Source: Dactylonectria macrodidyma (taxonomy: Eukaryota; Ascomycota; Sordariomycetes; Hypocreales; Nectriaceae). Taken from it: a stretch of 64,000 nt of DNA. The DNA is taken from positions 868,001 to 932,000 of the forward strand of contig JAGMUV010000006.1 in the NCBI GenBank assembly GCA_020744425.1, read 5' to 3'. Position 1 is the stretch's first letter. Each line of letters opens with the position of its first letter. The position numbers and the translations under genes were made by a program. The notes beneath the pieces were generated by a model. The model saw nothing but the letters and a program-made list of their open reading frames with translations, made no database searches and had not been told where the DNA came from. Shown piece by piece: positions 28,701 to 38,430 of the stretch.

Positions 28701-29266
28701 ACGTCCCAGATGTAATCGTTCCTTGCCCCGGACAGTTCGAACCACCCCGCAAACGAGAAGGTCACTGTTGTCTTCCCGTACGTGGCCTCGTTCCACCAGC
28801 GCTTCGCATCATCAAAGCTGGCCTGCTCGGCCGCGAGTTCGGCGGCGGGGTTGGCTGGCGGGTCGCCGTGTCCGTGGCAGAAGAGGACGAGGACAGGTTG
28901 TCCTGTAACTCCAGTTTTCGGGGTTCCCCTTTGGGGGCCGTGGAACCTGATGGGAGGTCCGGCCTGGTCCGGGTCTGTCTCATTCGGAGGCTTGTCGAGA
29001 CTGAACTCGCCAGCTGAGGTCGCTGTGGAGCCGGCAAAGGTGACGGTCACTGGGCCCTGGCGAGTTGTGTCGCCGACAAGGACTACTAGTTCGGAGGGAT
29101 AGGCGCGGAGTACAAGACCAATGGCGTCGCCAATGTAGACAGTGTTTTCGTCAAGATGTGACGAGAAGTTTTCACCAATGATAGTGATCGTGGTGCCAGG
29201 CCAGCCGGACTCGGGTTTGAAGTACGAGATGGAGACAGGGGAGGTCATTGTGCTTCGAACAGGCAA
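25740..29266 (-). CDS. Multidomain metalloprotease with IPT/TIG domain and inserted beta-propeller; frame-shifted
   Basis: Two abutting open frames, 29266-27578 and 27608-25740, read as one protein of about 1,180 residues but sit in different frames, so a shift within 27578-27608 is needed. Order: IPT/TIG beta-sandwich (ISYFKPESGWPGTTITIIGE); start of a protease domain (VLVLFCHGHGD, WWNEATYGKTTVTF); about 300 residues of LVIVD-like propeller repeats (AFVVAGTDGLISILVAG, GRVLVAAALDGGVEIYDV); the rest of the protease domain with the zinc site HEIGHWFGMEDLY (27443-27405); a CARDB-like sandwich; and a carboxypeptidase-regulatory-like C-terminus. HExxHxxGxxD is the metzincin/M6-type zinc motif, with the third ligand probably Asp. 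No signal peptide and no intron. A DKDKDKDKE run is coded by TTGTCC repeats near 26130. It may be a recent pseudogene, a sequence error, or a transferred gene. Confidence 0.75.
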
Positions 29267-30876
29267 TGCGCTTATTGAGGGATACGGAGTATGCTATCGA
29301 CAGATGTGGGGAGAGGCATTTCCCCTGGGGTTGGGATATATATGTCATCGATGAATTAATTCTCGTCTTCAGCCCTTCAGCCCTTCAGCCATGGCGTCCA
29401 CGCATCAGCGCCACGCAAGCCAAGCGCGGGGTTGGACGTCTTCTGATAGGTTCTACTGGATGTCACACTTAGATGGTTAATCGGACAATGTTTCGCTTCT
29501 CTTGCTTCCATTCGCCGACGGAAGCTTCAGCCTCTTGCACCGTTCGTAGGCGCGAATCACATCTCATCAAGATGGTTGTTGCCTTTGTGGTTGCTCCAGC
29601 TTCTGTGTCGCCAGTCTGTAGCGCGCTCATCATTCGGACGCAACCAGCTAATTCCCTTCGTAAAGTAGGAAAGTCCTACATAGCGTAGGATACTTTACGG
29701 GCCATCATCCACACCCGTTGCCAGAATATATTTAGCCCTGCAAGTCGAGGAGTAGGGATACGAGGTGCACACAATGCTAATATACACAAAGTCTAAAGGA
29801 CTGCTACGCTTAGCGTAATAAAGCATAATGCAATAGGGAGGCCGACTGTAGGGAACCGGTGGAGCTGTAGGTAGGCAAGTACCTAAACCTTTGTTATACT
29901 AAGCTAGGAGGAAGCCTACTATCATCGCATACTAAGTTCCCATTTTTAGGAGATTACTAGAGAAGCTGTTCCCTCCAGCGGCATACGAAGATTGTCGCAT
30001 ACGAAGAAGCACGTAAATTTTATTAAGCAAGTCTGATCACTGTACCATCGCCTCTAATCCTCATCTTGGCAGGTCATATGAGAACTTACTATTACAAAGA
30101 GTTTTCAGACCTATACAGGCGAACTTGCCAGGTCTAGTAAGGCCACCTTCCACAAACACCTTTCCAAAGACATATTCCACAGAGGCGGCTGCATGCCTTC
30201 ATCCCATCCCAAGTGCGCTCCCAGGAATTAATAACAAATGCACCAGGGTAGAGTAAGTTAAAGATCATTCACTAATAAATTCGCAAAGTCACAAACTATT
30301 CGAACCTCGCAAGCACATTTCGGCATAGCACGCGCTCGCCTAGCAACTTAAAGACTTAAGACGAGCCACGACGCAGGTTTTGCCAGCCGAAAGCTATCAC
30401 ATATCACAATGTAGAGCTAGGACGCCGAGATGTGCAGTTAGCATCCGGAATACATACTGCGAGCTAACCTATCAGCTGAAAGTCTCGACACGAGCCATGA
30501 CGCTACTTAACAAGAGGGCATCCATCTCAAGAACTCAGTTATTCCAAGGGGTGGTTACAACAAATGGGGATTCTGTCAGTTAAAAGCTGAGTGCTCCAAG
30601 CCACGCAGATTTCCAGTCAGCGTTAAGTGCCAGCAGTTGCCAATAGCAATGAAGCATCTGATACCTCGCCGCAATGGGTGCATGGCACGGCAATGATTCT
30701 AGGCAGGGCTGAGGTCGAAGGGAATGATGCATCTTCCACTATCATTCGACACCAGGATCGATTCTGCTTTGGGTTTTTAAGCGTGGAAGACAGGTGGATA
30801 AGTTTCCTCCCTAGCAACGACTTCGGACTGCTAACGAGACACTCCGAATTACCAGGTCAACCAGTTCTCCAGATGA
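29267..30876. other. Degenerate spacer
   Basis: About 1.6 kb without a readable gene, moderately AT-rich, many stops in all frames. It includes an imperfect hairpin at 29659-29699. It probably consists of decayed repeats leading into the TPR relic. Confidence 0.5.
29659..29699. repeat. Short imperfect inverted repeat
   Basis: CGTAAAGTA on the left pairs with TACTTTACG on the right, and an inner TCCTAC pairs with GTAGGA around an ATAGC loop; the left arm has a 6-base insertion. Seen directly; function unknown. Confidence 0.7.
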
Positions 30877-30877
30877 C

Positions 30878-31330
30878 AGATACTCACGGACGGCAGCGAT
30901 AGCGAACGTCGAGGAAACTCTCCACATAGCGCAGGAAGTCATCGATGACACCCCTCTATATCATCAAGACTGAGCTGGATTGCTACATATCCTCGAAGTT
31001 TGTCTAGGCGACAGATTCTTACGGACTGGAGCGATGGCAGACCTTGAGGAAGCCATTCGAGTAGGATAAAAAGCTGTCGATGCCACTCCGCTCGATTATC
31101 TGTGCGGGGTTGGATTGCTGAATACCCTCGGAAATTCTCTAGGCTTTAGATACTTCTGCACAAAGGCGATGGCAGACCTCGACGAAGCCATGTAAGTAAA
31201 AAGAGAAGCCATCAACGCCACCTCATTAGATCATCTAAACTGGGCTATATTCTTAAAAAAAAAACCCCCCCTTAAAACTCATCTAACTGATAGATACTCC
31301 CGGTCTGGAGTCATGGCTGACCTAAGGGGG
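30878..31330 (+). pseudogene. Relic of a TPR-repeat gene (fungal NLR/TPR-CHAT type)
   Basis: Three complete 135-nt units (starting 30878, 31013 and 31148) plus a fourth partial one (31292) each encode a 45-residue TPR-like repeat: unit 2 has RFLRTGAMADLEEAIRVG and unit 3 RYFCTKAMADLDEAM. The spacing and the R-Y-x-R-T-G-A-M-A-D-L-E-E-A-I pattern match TPR arrays at the end of fungal STAND (NLR-like) proteins and TPR-CHAT proteins. In-frame stops at 30971 (TGA), 31067 (TAA) and 31193 (TAA) each occur where the repeat consensus suggests CGA or CAA, so each fits one C-to-T change. A run of A then C (about 31253-31270) breaks the frame before unit 4. No start, nucleotide-binding or effector domain is left. 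Confidence 0.8.
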
Positions 31331-31949
31331 CCAAGGAATGCTTCATCGCCGCCTTACGTCACACTGCCTCCCCTATGAGCGTTTTGCAGCTGCTATTCCT
31401 CACCTACCTCTCAGCATGTAGGACTGGTTAGATCCTAGATGAGGGGTCTATTAATGAGAGCATCTATCTTATTAAATGTTTGCTAGCTGTGTTCCGTTTT
31501 ATAGTGGGCATGCTTTTAGAGCGTCTATGACGGGTTATGTATGGACATGGTGAGAATGACAAATGAGTTGCTACGTGATGAAGGGATAAGGGATAACTGC
31601 ATAAGCCGGGGGCTTCGCCGGGCCACGAGGATGGCCAGAGACTAGTGGGTGAACGGCGAGGTTGCTGGGCGCAGAAAGTCATAGTCGTCAGGAGCGAGAA
31701 AGGACGCTAAATTGAGGCACGGAGACGAGGTGGCCACTCTGGGTCCCTTATATCACTTTAAGGTTTGATATTGAAGTCATGTAATGCTTGCCTCCTCAGT
31801 TCCGCGCGTGCCAGTTCTGGTCCAAAGTCATATTGCGCTTCGGGTCCGAAGGCACTCCTTCGTGATCTGACCTCGTCCTGTCTTTCATCAAATATGCTTC
31901 TTCGCCTTTCTGCATTACACCTGCCGCTCCTTTACCTTCCGTCTTGACT
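31331..31949. other. Spacer between two gene relics
   Basis: No readable gene. Confidence 0.4.
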
Positions 31950-32660
31950 TCGTCTGAATTCACTCCACGCCATGCATCCATTTCGTCGAGTATCTGTGGT
32001 TTCAAGCCACTCGTAAGTCTCTACGAGGCACTGCTGAGGCCCCTGCAGGACGACCTTGACGACAACGAGATCTCTTGGACCTCCGGGACCGCGTTAGACA
32101 TGAACTCCGAGCCTTCTGTTGCTTGCGATGACGACGCCGAGGGCGAGTCCGTATCCTCTGCACCTAGAAGACGCGCCGTATCGTTGTTATTAGCCCAATC
32201 CCCGTCTGACACTTCGCCCACGTCCTCATCCGGCATGCATAGATGGCAGTACAGCGTTTGCAGGTCAGCTCGGCCTATATAAAGGAATAAACAAAGATTC
32301 ACCGGCAGCAATATAGCCATACACAACTTCATGCCATAATATGTAGTCAAAGACCTGTATTAGTGCCATGGCAATCAGTGTTTCCGCCTTGTCCTGTCTC
32401 CGTAGCTCGGCATCGCTCTGAGACTTACTGCTATTGATCCGCTCCATGACCTCCATAAACAGCTTCTCCTTCGCATCGGCTGGCTCCAGATACTCCAACG
32501 CAACCTTATGGGCTGCATTATAGTCATAGGCAACACTAGGCTCTCATCTCCGCCCAGGCGCGTACGGACACCCGCTCCATCAGGTTTCGTCGGCGGAGGC
32601 TTGACTCTCTGCTCGGACGCCACTCATTTGTTCGGTCCGGTCCGCCACCGTCGCTCCTGC
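31950..32660 (-). pseudogene. Broken fragment of an uncharacterised fungal gene family
   Basis: Minus-strand frames at 32623-32375, 32498-32265 and 32350-32021 together read like pieces of one protein: AAHKVALEYLEPADAKEKLF, then a segment with LIAMALIQVFDYI followed by YGYIAAGESLFI, then LQTLYCHLCMPDEDVGEV. The pieces switch frame at least twice. The middle resembles a large family of fungal hypothetical proteins in which a Y-x-Y-x-x-x-G-E/K-S segment precedes a LYYHLxxP segment, often found near repeats. I recognise the pattern but not a named domain. The upstream Ser/Asp-rich part has no strong conservation. Confidence 0.4.
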
Positions 32661-33035
32661 CTTTCATCGCTTGAGTCCTCCTCCTCAACTAGATTACCAT
32701 CGCTCGGTTGCATGAAATCCCGACCCAGGAGCGATTCGGAATACAGAAACAAATATACCATATGAGATACATACAGCTATTAATAGCTGGTCAATAGTCG
32801 AGTGAAAGTCCTCTCTTCAATCCTAAAATGCGGTGTCAAGCTCAAAGTCAACGATACGTATCTTGATAAGCTCGGCCGAGCTCCTCCGCTTCCGGCAGCA
32901 GGCTGTGTCTCGCAGCAGTGCAACATGAGAACGTTATAAAAGAAACCAAATACCCAACTCCCGCCTTCTTGAGTTGTTTCCACAGTATCTCCCTTCAAGT
33001 GACGGGATATCATAATATAAAACAACCATCTCGAC

Positions 33036-34406
33036 ATGTCAGCCGCTGAGAACCCCGCATTCGCCTTCTACGGCACCGTGATCCACTCATCCAGCATCAC
33101 CTCCATCGCCATCCTCGAGCAAGCCATTGTGGCCGTGACGCCTTCTACCGGTCAGATCCTCGCGCTAGAAGCGAACGTCCCAAAGGATGAAGTCGAACAG
33201 AAGCTCGACGCCCTTGGGATCCCCCCCAGTCGCACCACGCACCTCGTCCCAGGCCAGTTCCTCATCCCAGGCTTCGTCGACACGCACAACCACGCGCCGC
33301 AGTGGATGCAGCGCGGTCTCGGGCAGGGCATGCACATCCTTGACTGGCTTGCGGGCGTGACGTTTCCCAACGAGGCGCGCTTCGCCGACGCCGAGTATGC
33401 CGCGCGCGTTTATAGGGCCATGGTCGCTGGGATGCTGCGACAGGGCGTCACTACGGCCAGCTACTACGGCTCGCTGCACGGCGATGCTACGTGTGTGCTG
33501 GCTGATACGTGCCTTGATATGGGCCAGAGGGCGTTTGTCGGCAAGTGCAACATGAATCGCGGCTCGCCCGACTTCTATCGTGATGCCAGCGCCGACGAGT
33601 CGCTCGCCGAGACGGAGCGGTGCATCGCTCACATCAACACCATCGACCCTTCAAGCAAACTCCTTAAATACGTCATCACCCCTCGCTTTGCCATCTCCTG
33701 CGAGCCAGATCTGCTCGCCGGCCTGGGCGCCATCGCCTCCCGCAACCCGAATCTTCCGATCCAGACGCACTTCAACGAGGCCGAGCAAGAGGTGAAAGCC
33801 ACGCTATCCCTATTCCCTGACTTCACCAATGAAGTCGACCTGTACTCGCACTACCAGCTCCTCACACCGCGGACCATCCTCGCGCACTGCACAATCATGA
33901 CCGAGGCTGAGACGCAGAGCCTCGCCGACCTCGACTGCGGTGTCGCACACTGCCCGACGTCCAACATGACCGTCGGCGGCGGCTTCATGGCGGCCCCTGT
34001 GCGGCAGTTCCTGGACCGGGGGATCAAGGTCGGCCTCGGGACCGACTCGGGCGGCGGCTTCTCGTCGTCCATCCTCGACGCCATGCGGCACGCCCTCATC
34101 GCCTCCTTCTCGCGCGAGGCGGCGTCGGTGGGTCGCGAGAAGGGCTTGACGCTGGAGGAGGTGTTTTACCTCTCGACCGTGGGGGGCGCGAGGGTCATGG
34201 GCATGGAGGACAAGATTGGAAACTTTCAAGTGGGCAAGGAGTTTGATGCCGTCGTCGTCGACATGAATACGGCTCGTGGCGGAGTGAATGCGCCCATCGA
34301 GGATCAGGATGAGCTGAGGAGGATATTTGACAAATTCCTGATGACGGCAGACGATCGAAACATGACGCAGGTTTTTGTCAAGGGTAAAAAAGTCCACGCT
34401 TTGTAA
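33036..34406 (+). CDS. GUD1: Guanine deaminase
   Basis: A zinc-dependent amidohydrolase that converts guanine to xanthine in purine salvage and degradation. Single exon, 456 residues, matching the family. The zinc site HxH is in PGFVDTHNHAPQW (about residues 77-89). Substrate-binding and metal residues follow in TPRFAISC, QTHFNEAEQEV, LAHCTIM, VAHCPTSN and LGTDSGGG, where the last Asp is the catalytic metal ligand. The THNHAPQ signature is typical of guanine deaminases within this superfamily, where the common form is THxHAPQ. No signal peptide, so cytosolic. The start fits: ATG follows CTCGAC and gives a normal N-terminus. PAP2 is convergent just 84 bases downstream. Confidence 0.93.
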   Translation: MSAAENPAFAFYGTVIHSSSITSIAILEQAIVAVTPSTGQILALEANVPKDEVEQKLDALGIPPSRTTHLVPGQFLIPGFVDTHNHAPQWMQRGLGQGMHILDWLAGVTFPNEARFADAEYAARVYRAMVAGMLRQGVTTASYYGSLHGDATCVLADTCLDMGQRAFVGKCNMNRGSPDFYRDASADESLAETERCIAHINTIDPSSKLLKYVITPRFAISCEPDLLAGLGAIASRNPNLPIQTHFNEAEQEVKATLSLFPDFTNEVDLYSHYQLLTPRTILAHCTIMTEAETQSLADLDCGVAHCPTSNMTVGGGFMAAPVRQFLDRGIKVGLGTDSGGGFSSSILDAMRHALIASFSREAASVGREKGLTLEEVFYLSTVGGARVMGMEDKIGNFQVGKEFDAVVVDMNTARGGVNAPIEDQDELRRIFDKFLMTADDRNMTQVFVKGKKVHAL

Positions 34407-34489
34407 GGCGGTAATTATATATTAAGATAAATCAAGGGGCAGTACCAGTCCTACTTGAACCAACGGCACGGCCTCCGGTATCTTGCCCA

Positions 34490-35672
34490 TCAAACTGCCT
34501 CGTCTCCCACTGGAGCCCGTCGCTTTGTTCGTGTCTGCCCGGGAGCTTCCACATCTACGTCCGCGACGTCCTGGATTCCACTGGTCCTGCGCGCAAATAC
34601 GGTGCTACTAGCCGCGCTGTCAAGACCACCGTGAGGCCAGTCTCGCTTCGCCCCCCACCCAACACTATCTGACAAAGTCTGGCCCGCATAGTTGATATCC
34701 CCATCAAAGCCGTACCGAAAGACTTCCATTTGCTGCAGCGGGAGGTGGTTGAAGCGCCAGTCCCACACGGCGGCGTACGAGGTGCGGTACGCGGCAAAGG
34801 CCATGACGGTGCCGATGCCGGCGCCTGCGACTATATCATACCAGTTGTGCGCCGCGTCGATGGTCAGCGAGCCGCAGATGAGCACGGCACCCAGCAGAGG
34901 CACAAAGTTGAGGGCGAGCTTCCAAAAGGCCGGCTTGTGGTCGGCCCAGACCTTTAACTTCGCGTTAAGCCACAGGAAGAGGAAGCCGAACCCGGCAAAC
35001 GCCGCGGTCGAGTGCCCGCTCGGGAACGAAGTGACGGCGTTCTTGAGCTTGGCGTAGTCCTTTTGCGTGCAGATGTCGATGGTGTACATGATGTGCTGGA
35101 ACCCGACGCCGTCCAGCCCCGTCCTGTTGCGCGATCCCGCGAGCGAAATGTCCGGCTGGCAGACGTCCAAAAAGTACGGCCGGAAACCTCCGACGAGCTG
35201 CTTCAAGGTGACCTGGAAGACGGAGCCTAGGATGACGGCCCAAGTGGTGCCGACGATGGCGTTGCTGGCGTCCCAGGCCGATTTTATGCGGACCTGGGCG
35301 GCGAGGTAGACGAGGATCGGGACTGCGATGGAGATGAGGCCCGAGAGCCACGAGGGGATGATCCAGCCGCGATCTGGGTACGCCCACTGCGGGTAGATGA
35401 TGTCTCCCGAGGAATCAAAGGTGATAGGGAACGTACGCGTGACGAGAGCTGGGATTGGAGCGTGGTAGAGCTGGGAGGTGGTGTTAGAAACACTGCTGCA
35501 GCAGCAGCAGCGAGAAGTAGGATAAGCTTACACCAAGAGTAGCACCGCCTATCACGGCCATCCACAAGAGGTCTAGCCAGTTCAACTTGATCCATTGGAT
35601 CGCAAACACCTTCAACTTCTGGGTGGTTGTTGTCGCGGCACGGCGCCGATTAGGCTGAGGGAGGGACGGCAT
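34490..35672 (-). CDS. PAP2-superfamily lipid phosphatase (Dpp1/Lpp1-like)
   Basis: Exons 35672-35532 and 35470-34490 give 373 residues. It likely dephosphorylates phosphatidate and related lipid phosphates in a membrane. Six hydrophobic segments are visible, including LLWMAVIGGATLGV, WLSGLISIAVPILVYLAA, FAGFGFLFLWL and FVPLLGAVLICGSL. The three PAP2 motifs are present: KQLVGGFRP (KxxxxxxRP, about 137-145), SFPSGHS (about 195-201, catalytic His) and SLTIDAAHNWYD (about 248-259). Motif three has Leu where the family consensus SRxxxxxHxxxD has Arg. The intron has a GTAAGC donor and a CAG acceptor after a CTG/CAG-rich stretch. The C-terminus is polar and probably cytosolic. Confidence 0.92.
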
Positions 35673-36145
35673 GATGAGGCCGTACCAAGCCGTTCCTGCA
35701 GCTCAATCAGATGGAATATCTCTGGGTAAGATATCGGAGGGATATTGTAAACAAAACTAATAAAGGAATTTGAACATAATTCTCCCAGTTTGTGGTCACA
35801 GGAACATGTTTGGCTGGTTGCGGTCAGATGTCGCGTGCGCAGAACGGAACGCCTGACGTCATGATATTTTTCAATGGCCATGACGCCCTACCTACTGCAC
35901 CTACTCAATCTAGCCAGACAATCTTCAAGTCAACCACGAAAAGAAGTTCAAAGAAACTGAGTTCGAATATTCAAATTTTGATCGACTAACTATTCTACAA
36001 AATTGCAGTCACATCATTAAACGCCGTGCCATGCCCGCTCGTGTCAATTCATTCCATGGCCATGTACCGTCCTGTCGCGGATGCTAAAGCGCAAGACCAG
36101 ACTCTATATATACAAGAAAACCCCTTTTGATTCCCCTCGACAGGT
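35673..36145. other. Spacer upstream of PAP2 and 3' of the S41 gene
   Basis: Holds the PAP2 promoter and the S41 3' UTR. No gene seen. Confidence 0.5.
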
Positions 36146-38430
36146 TTAAGCAAGCGATCCCGGGTTCTTTATGGGATTGGCTCGGCTGCGCACGCTCTTG
36201 TCGTAGGCGACAGTGTCGTCGCCGATGGTGTTGTCGTCGTTACTCGTCGACCCGGCCACGCACTTGGCGCCCTTCCAGGCGACGTCGTGGGCGTGGCGCC
36301 ACTGCTCCGTGACGTCCTTGGTCATCAACTGCGTGTAGAAGAGGCGGCAGTTGGCCGCCTCGTAGCGGAAGTGCACCGGGTAGCCGTCCAAGTCGTCAGA
36401 AGTGTAACCGTTGAGTGCGTTGACTTGGCCACCGTTGGCGCCCGCCACGAGAGGAAGCAGCGGCGCGTCCTCGAGACTGGGGAAAGACACCGTCGAGGCG
36501 CTGAGCTTGTCGATGGCTGCTTGGTTCTCCTCGATGCCGTTCAGGAACTGCGACGTGGCTGACACTATGTCCGAGTTGCGGTACAGCAGCGTGCCCTTGA
36601 CGCCACCCATGGCTTGCATCGGCAGGCTGAGGCGGCGGCCGCCCAGAGCGAGTGTCCGAATGCCCTGGGTGCGGGTGAGGAGGCCCGTCAGGATGCCACA
36701 AGCTGAGGCGCAGGTGCCGTCGGTGACGATGAGGATGTTCTTGGGCTTGAAGACGGCCTTCTTGATGACGGTCGAGTCCGGGTTCACGCCGTTGTAGTAG
36801 ACCTCGCTCGACGAGTCCCACGAGACGTCCTTGTCGATCTGGAAAGCCGCCGTGACGTTCTGGCCGCCGGCCGCGCTGTACGGGCCGAACCACTCGGCGC
36901 CCGTCTTGATGGCCTTGTCGTCCGGGCCGATGGGGTAGTACTCGCTCGAGGTGATCATGACGTTGACGAGGGTGTCGTAGCTGGCATCAGAGGTGGCCGC
37001 GAGCACATCGTTGGCGCGGTATCGATCCCAGCCGGTGAACTCGCCCTCGGGGAACAGCAAGCGGTAGATTTCGTTGGCGAGGGCGACGGATCCGCCGCCG
37101 TTGGCCGACAGGTCGATGATGAGCTTGTCACGGTTGGCGCGCTTGGCCTTGTTGAAGAATTCGACGATGACGTCGCGACCCTCGAGCACAAAGTCGGTGA
37201 TGTTGAAGCTATTGAGGTCGCTCAGGTCGAAGCCGACGGGCAGGAAGCTCAGGATGGAGAGCACGGCGGTGTCGTGATAGCCCGGGTGGTCGAGGAAGTA
37301 GCCAGCTATGTTGCCCATCGAGTGCTTGACGATGGGCTCGGGGAAACCATTGGCAGGCAACTCGCCCTCAGTCTCGTTGTCGGCGCGGCGGAACCGGACC
37401 TCCTCGCGCTTGGAGTTGGAACTGGAGTTGCTGGGGATCTCGATGGCGGCCTGGAAGTCCTCGCCGGAGCTGATGCCGTTGAAGTCGGTGGTGGGCATGA
37501 AGATGAGGCTGTTGGTGATGGTGAGCTCGCTGCCGTTCCGGAACTTCACGGTGTGGTAGTCGGGAACCTCGAACTGGGTCAGCAGCGTCGCGCCGACGGC
37601 ACCGGTAGCAACACGCTGGATGGTCGAGAACATGTTGTTGAACTGGGCATCAGGATCCTGGTAGTTGCCCGGGTAGCGGGCGGCGTCGTTCTCGAGCCAC
37701 TTGGTGATGGGGATGCCGTCGATGCTAGCAATGGCCGACGGGTGGTAGTCCAGCTCCTGGTTGTTGCCGCGCAGCACGTCGAGGCTCATGAAGAAGCGCG
37801 GCAGCTTGACGCCGTCGGCCGACAGAGGCGTCAGGTCGAGCCCGCGACGAACGAACATGAAGGCGTTGAGCAGGGCCGGCGGGTAGTTGAAGTGGTTGTC
37901 GTTGGCGGCCGTGAACTAGTGAAGCGTGTTAGTGGGACATGACCATAATCCAAGCTGTTTTACATGTTCGGTCTTACAATGCCTCGCAGATCCGTCATAA
38001 ACTCATACTGCGACTTATATCCATTTTTGGTGAGCTTCGTCCGGACAGCCTCAATGCCACCCAACACATCCACACCGGGAAACAAATACTCCTTGGGCGG
38101 GTTGGCAAGCGTCTCGAGGGTGCTCTGGAAGCTGACAAAGGGCAGTAGGTAGTCGATGAGGGCGAGGTCGCGCTCCTTGGCCAGCGGGACCGACTTAAGG
38201 CAGGCGATGGCGATGGAGGGCGGGACATCGACGATGGGGGCATCGCCGAGTTGGGCACCGGATGCCGCGTACGCCTGCGAGAGCACCTTGCACGGCGCCG
38301 AGTCTCGGTCCTGTATGTCTCGTACGAAGTTGAAGGTCGGCTGGTGTCGCACCTGGTGCATGATCTGGCGAGGTTCCAGCGCCGCCGACGCCAGGCCCGC
38401 GAGGGTCAACAGGCAGAGTCCTGGGATCAT
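36146..38430 (-). CDS. Secreted S41-family serine peptidase (CPAF/tail-specific protease-like)
   Basis: Exons 38430-37978 and 37915-36146 give 740 residues. The start at 38430 begins a clean signal peptide (MIPGLCLLTLAGLASA); an ATG ten codons upstream would place polar residues before it. The S41 core spans about residues 400-600, with LIIDLSANGGGSVALANEIYR and the nucleophile region TDGTCASACGIL (Ser about 555). The N-terminal 350 residues include a segment like those of fungal secreted S41 proteins (FTAANDNHFNYPP, DYHTVKFRNGS) that probably shapes the substrate site. Several NxS/T sequons. A QMMT-type PDZ domain is not obvious. It lies in the same orientation as PAP2, 470 bases upstream. 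Role: extracellular protein degradation, inferred. Confidence 0.9.
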
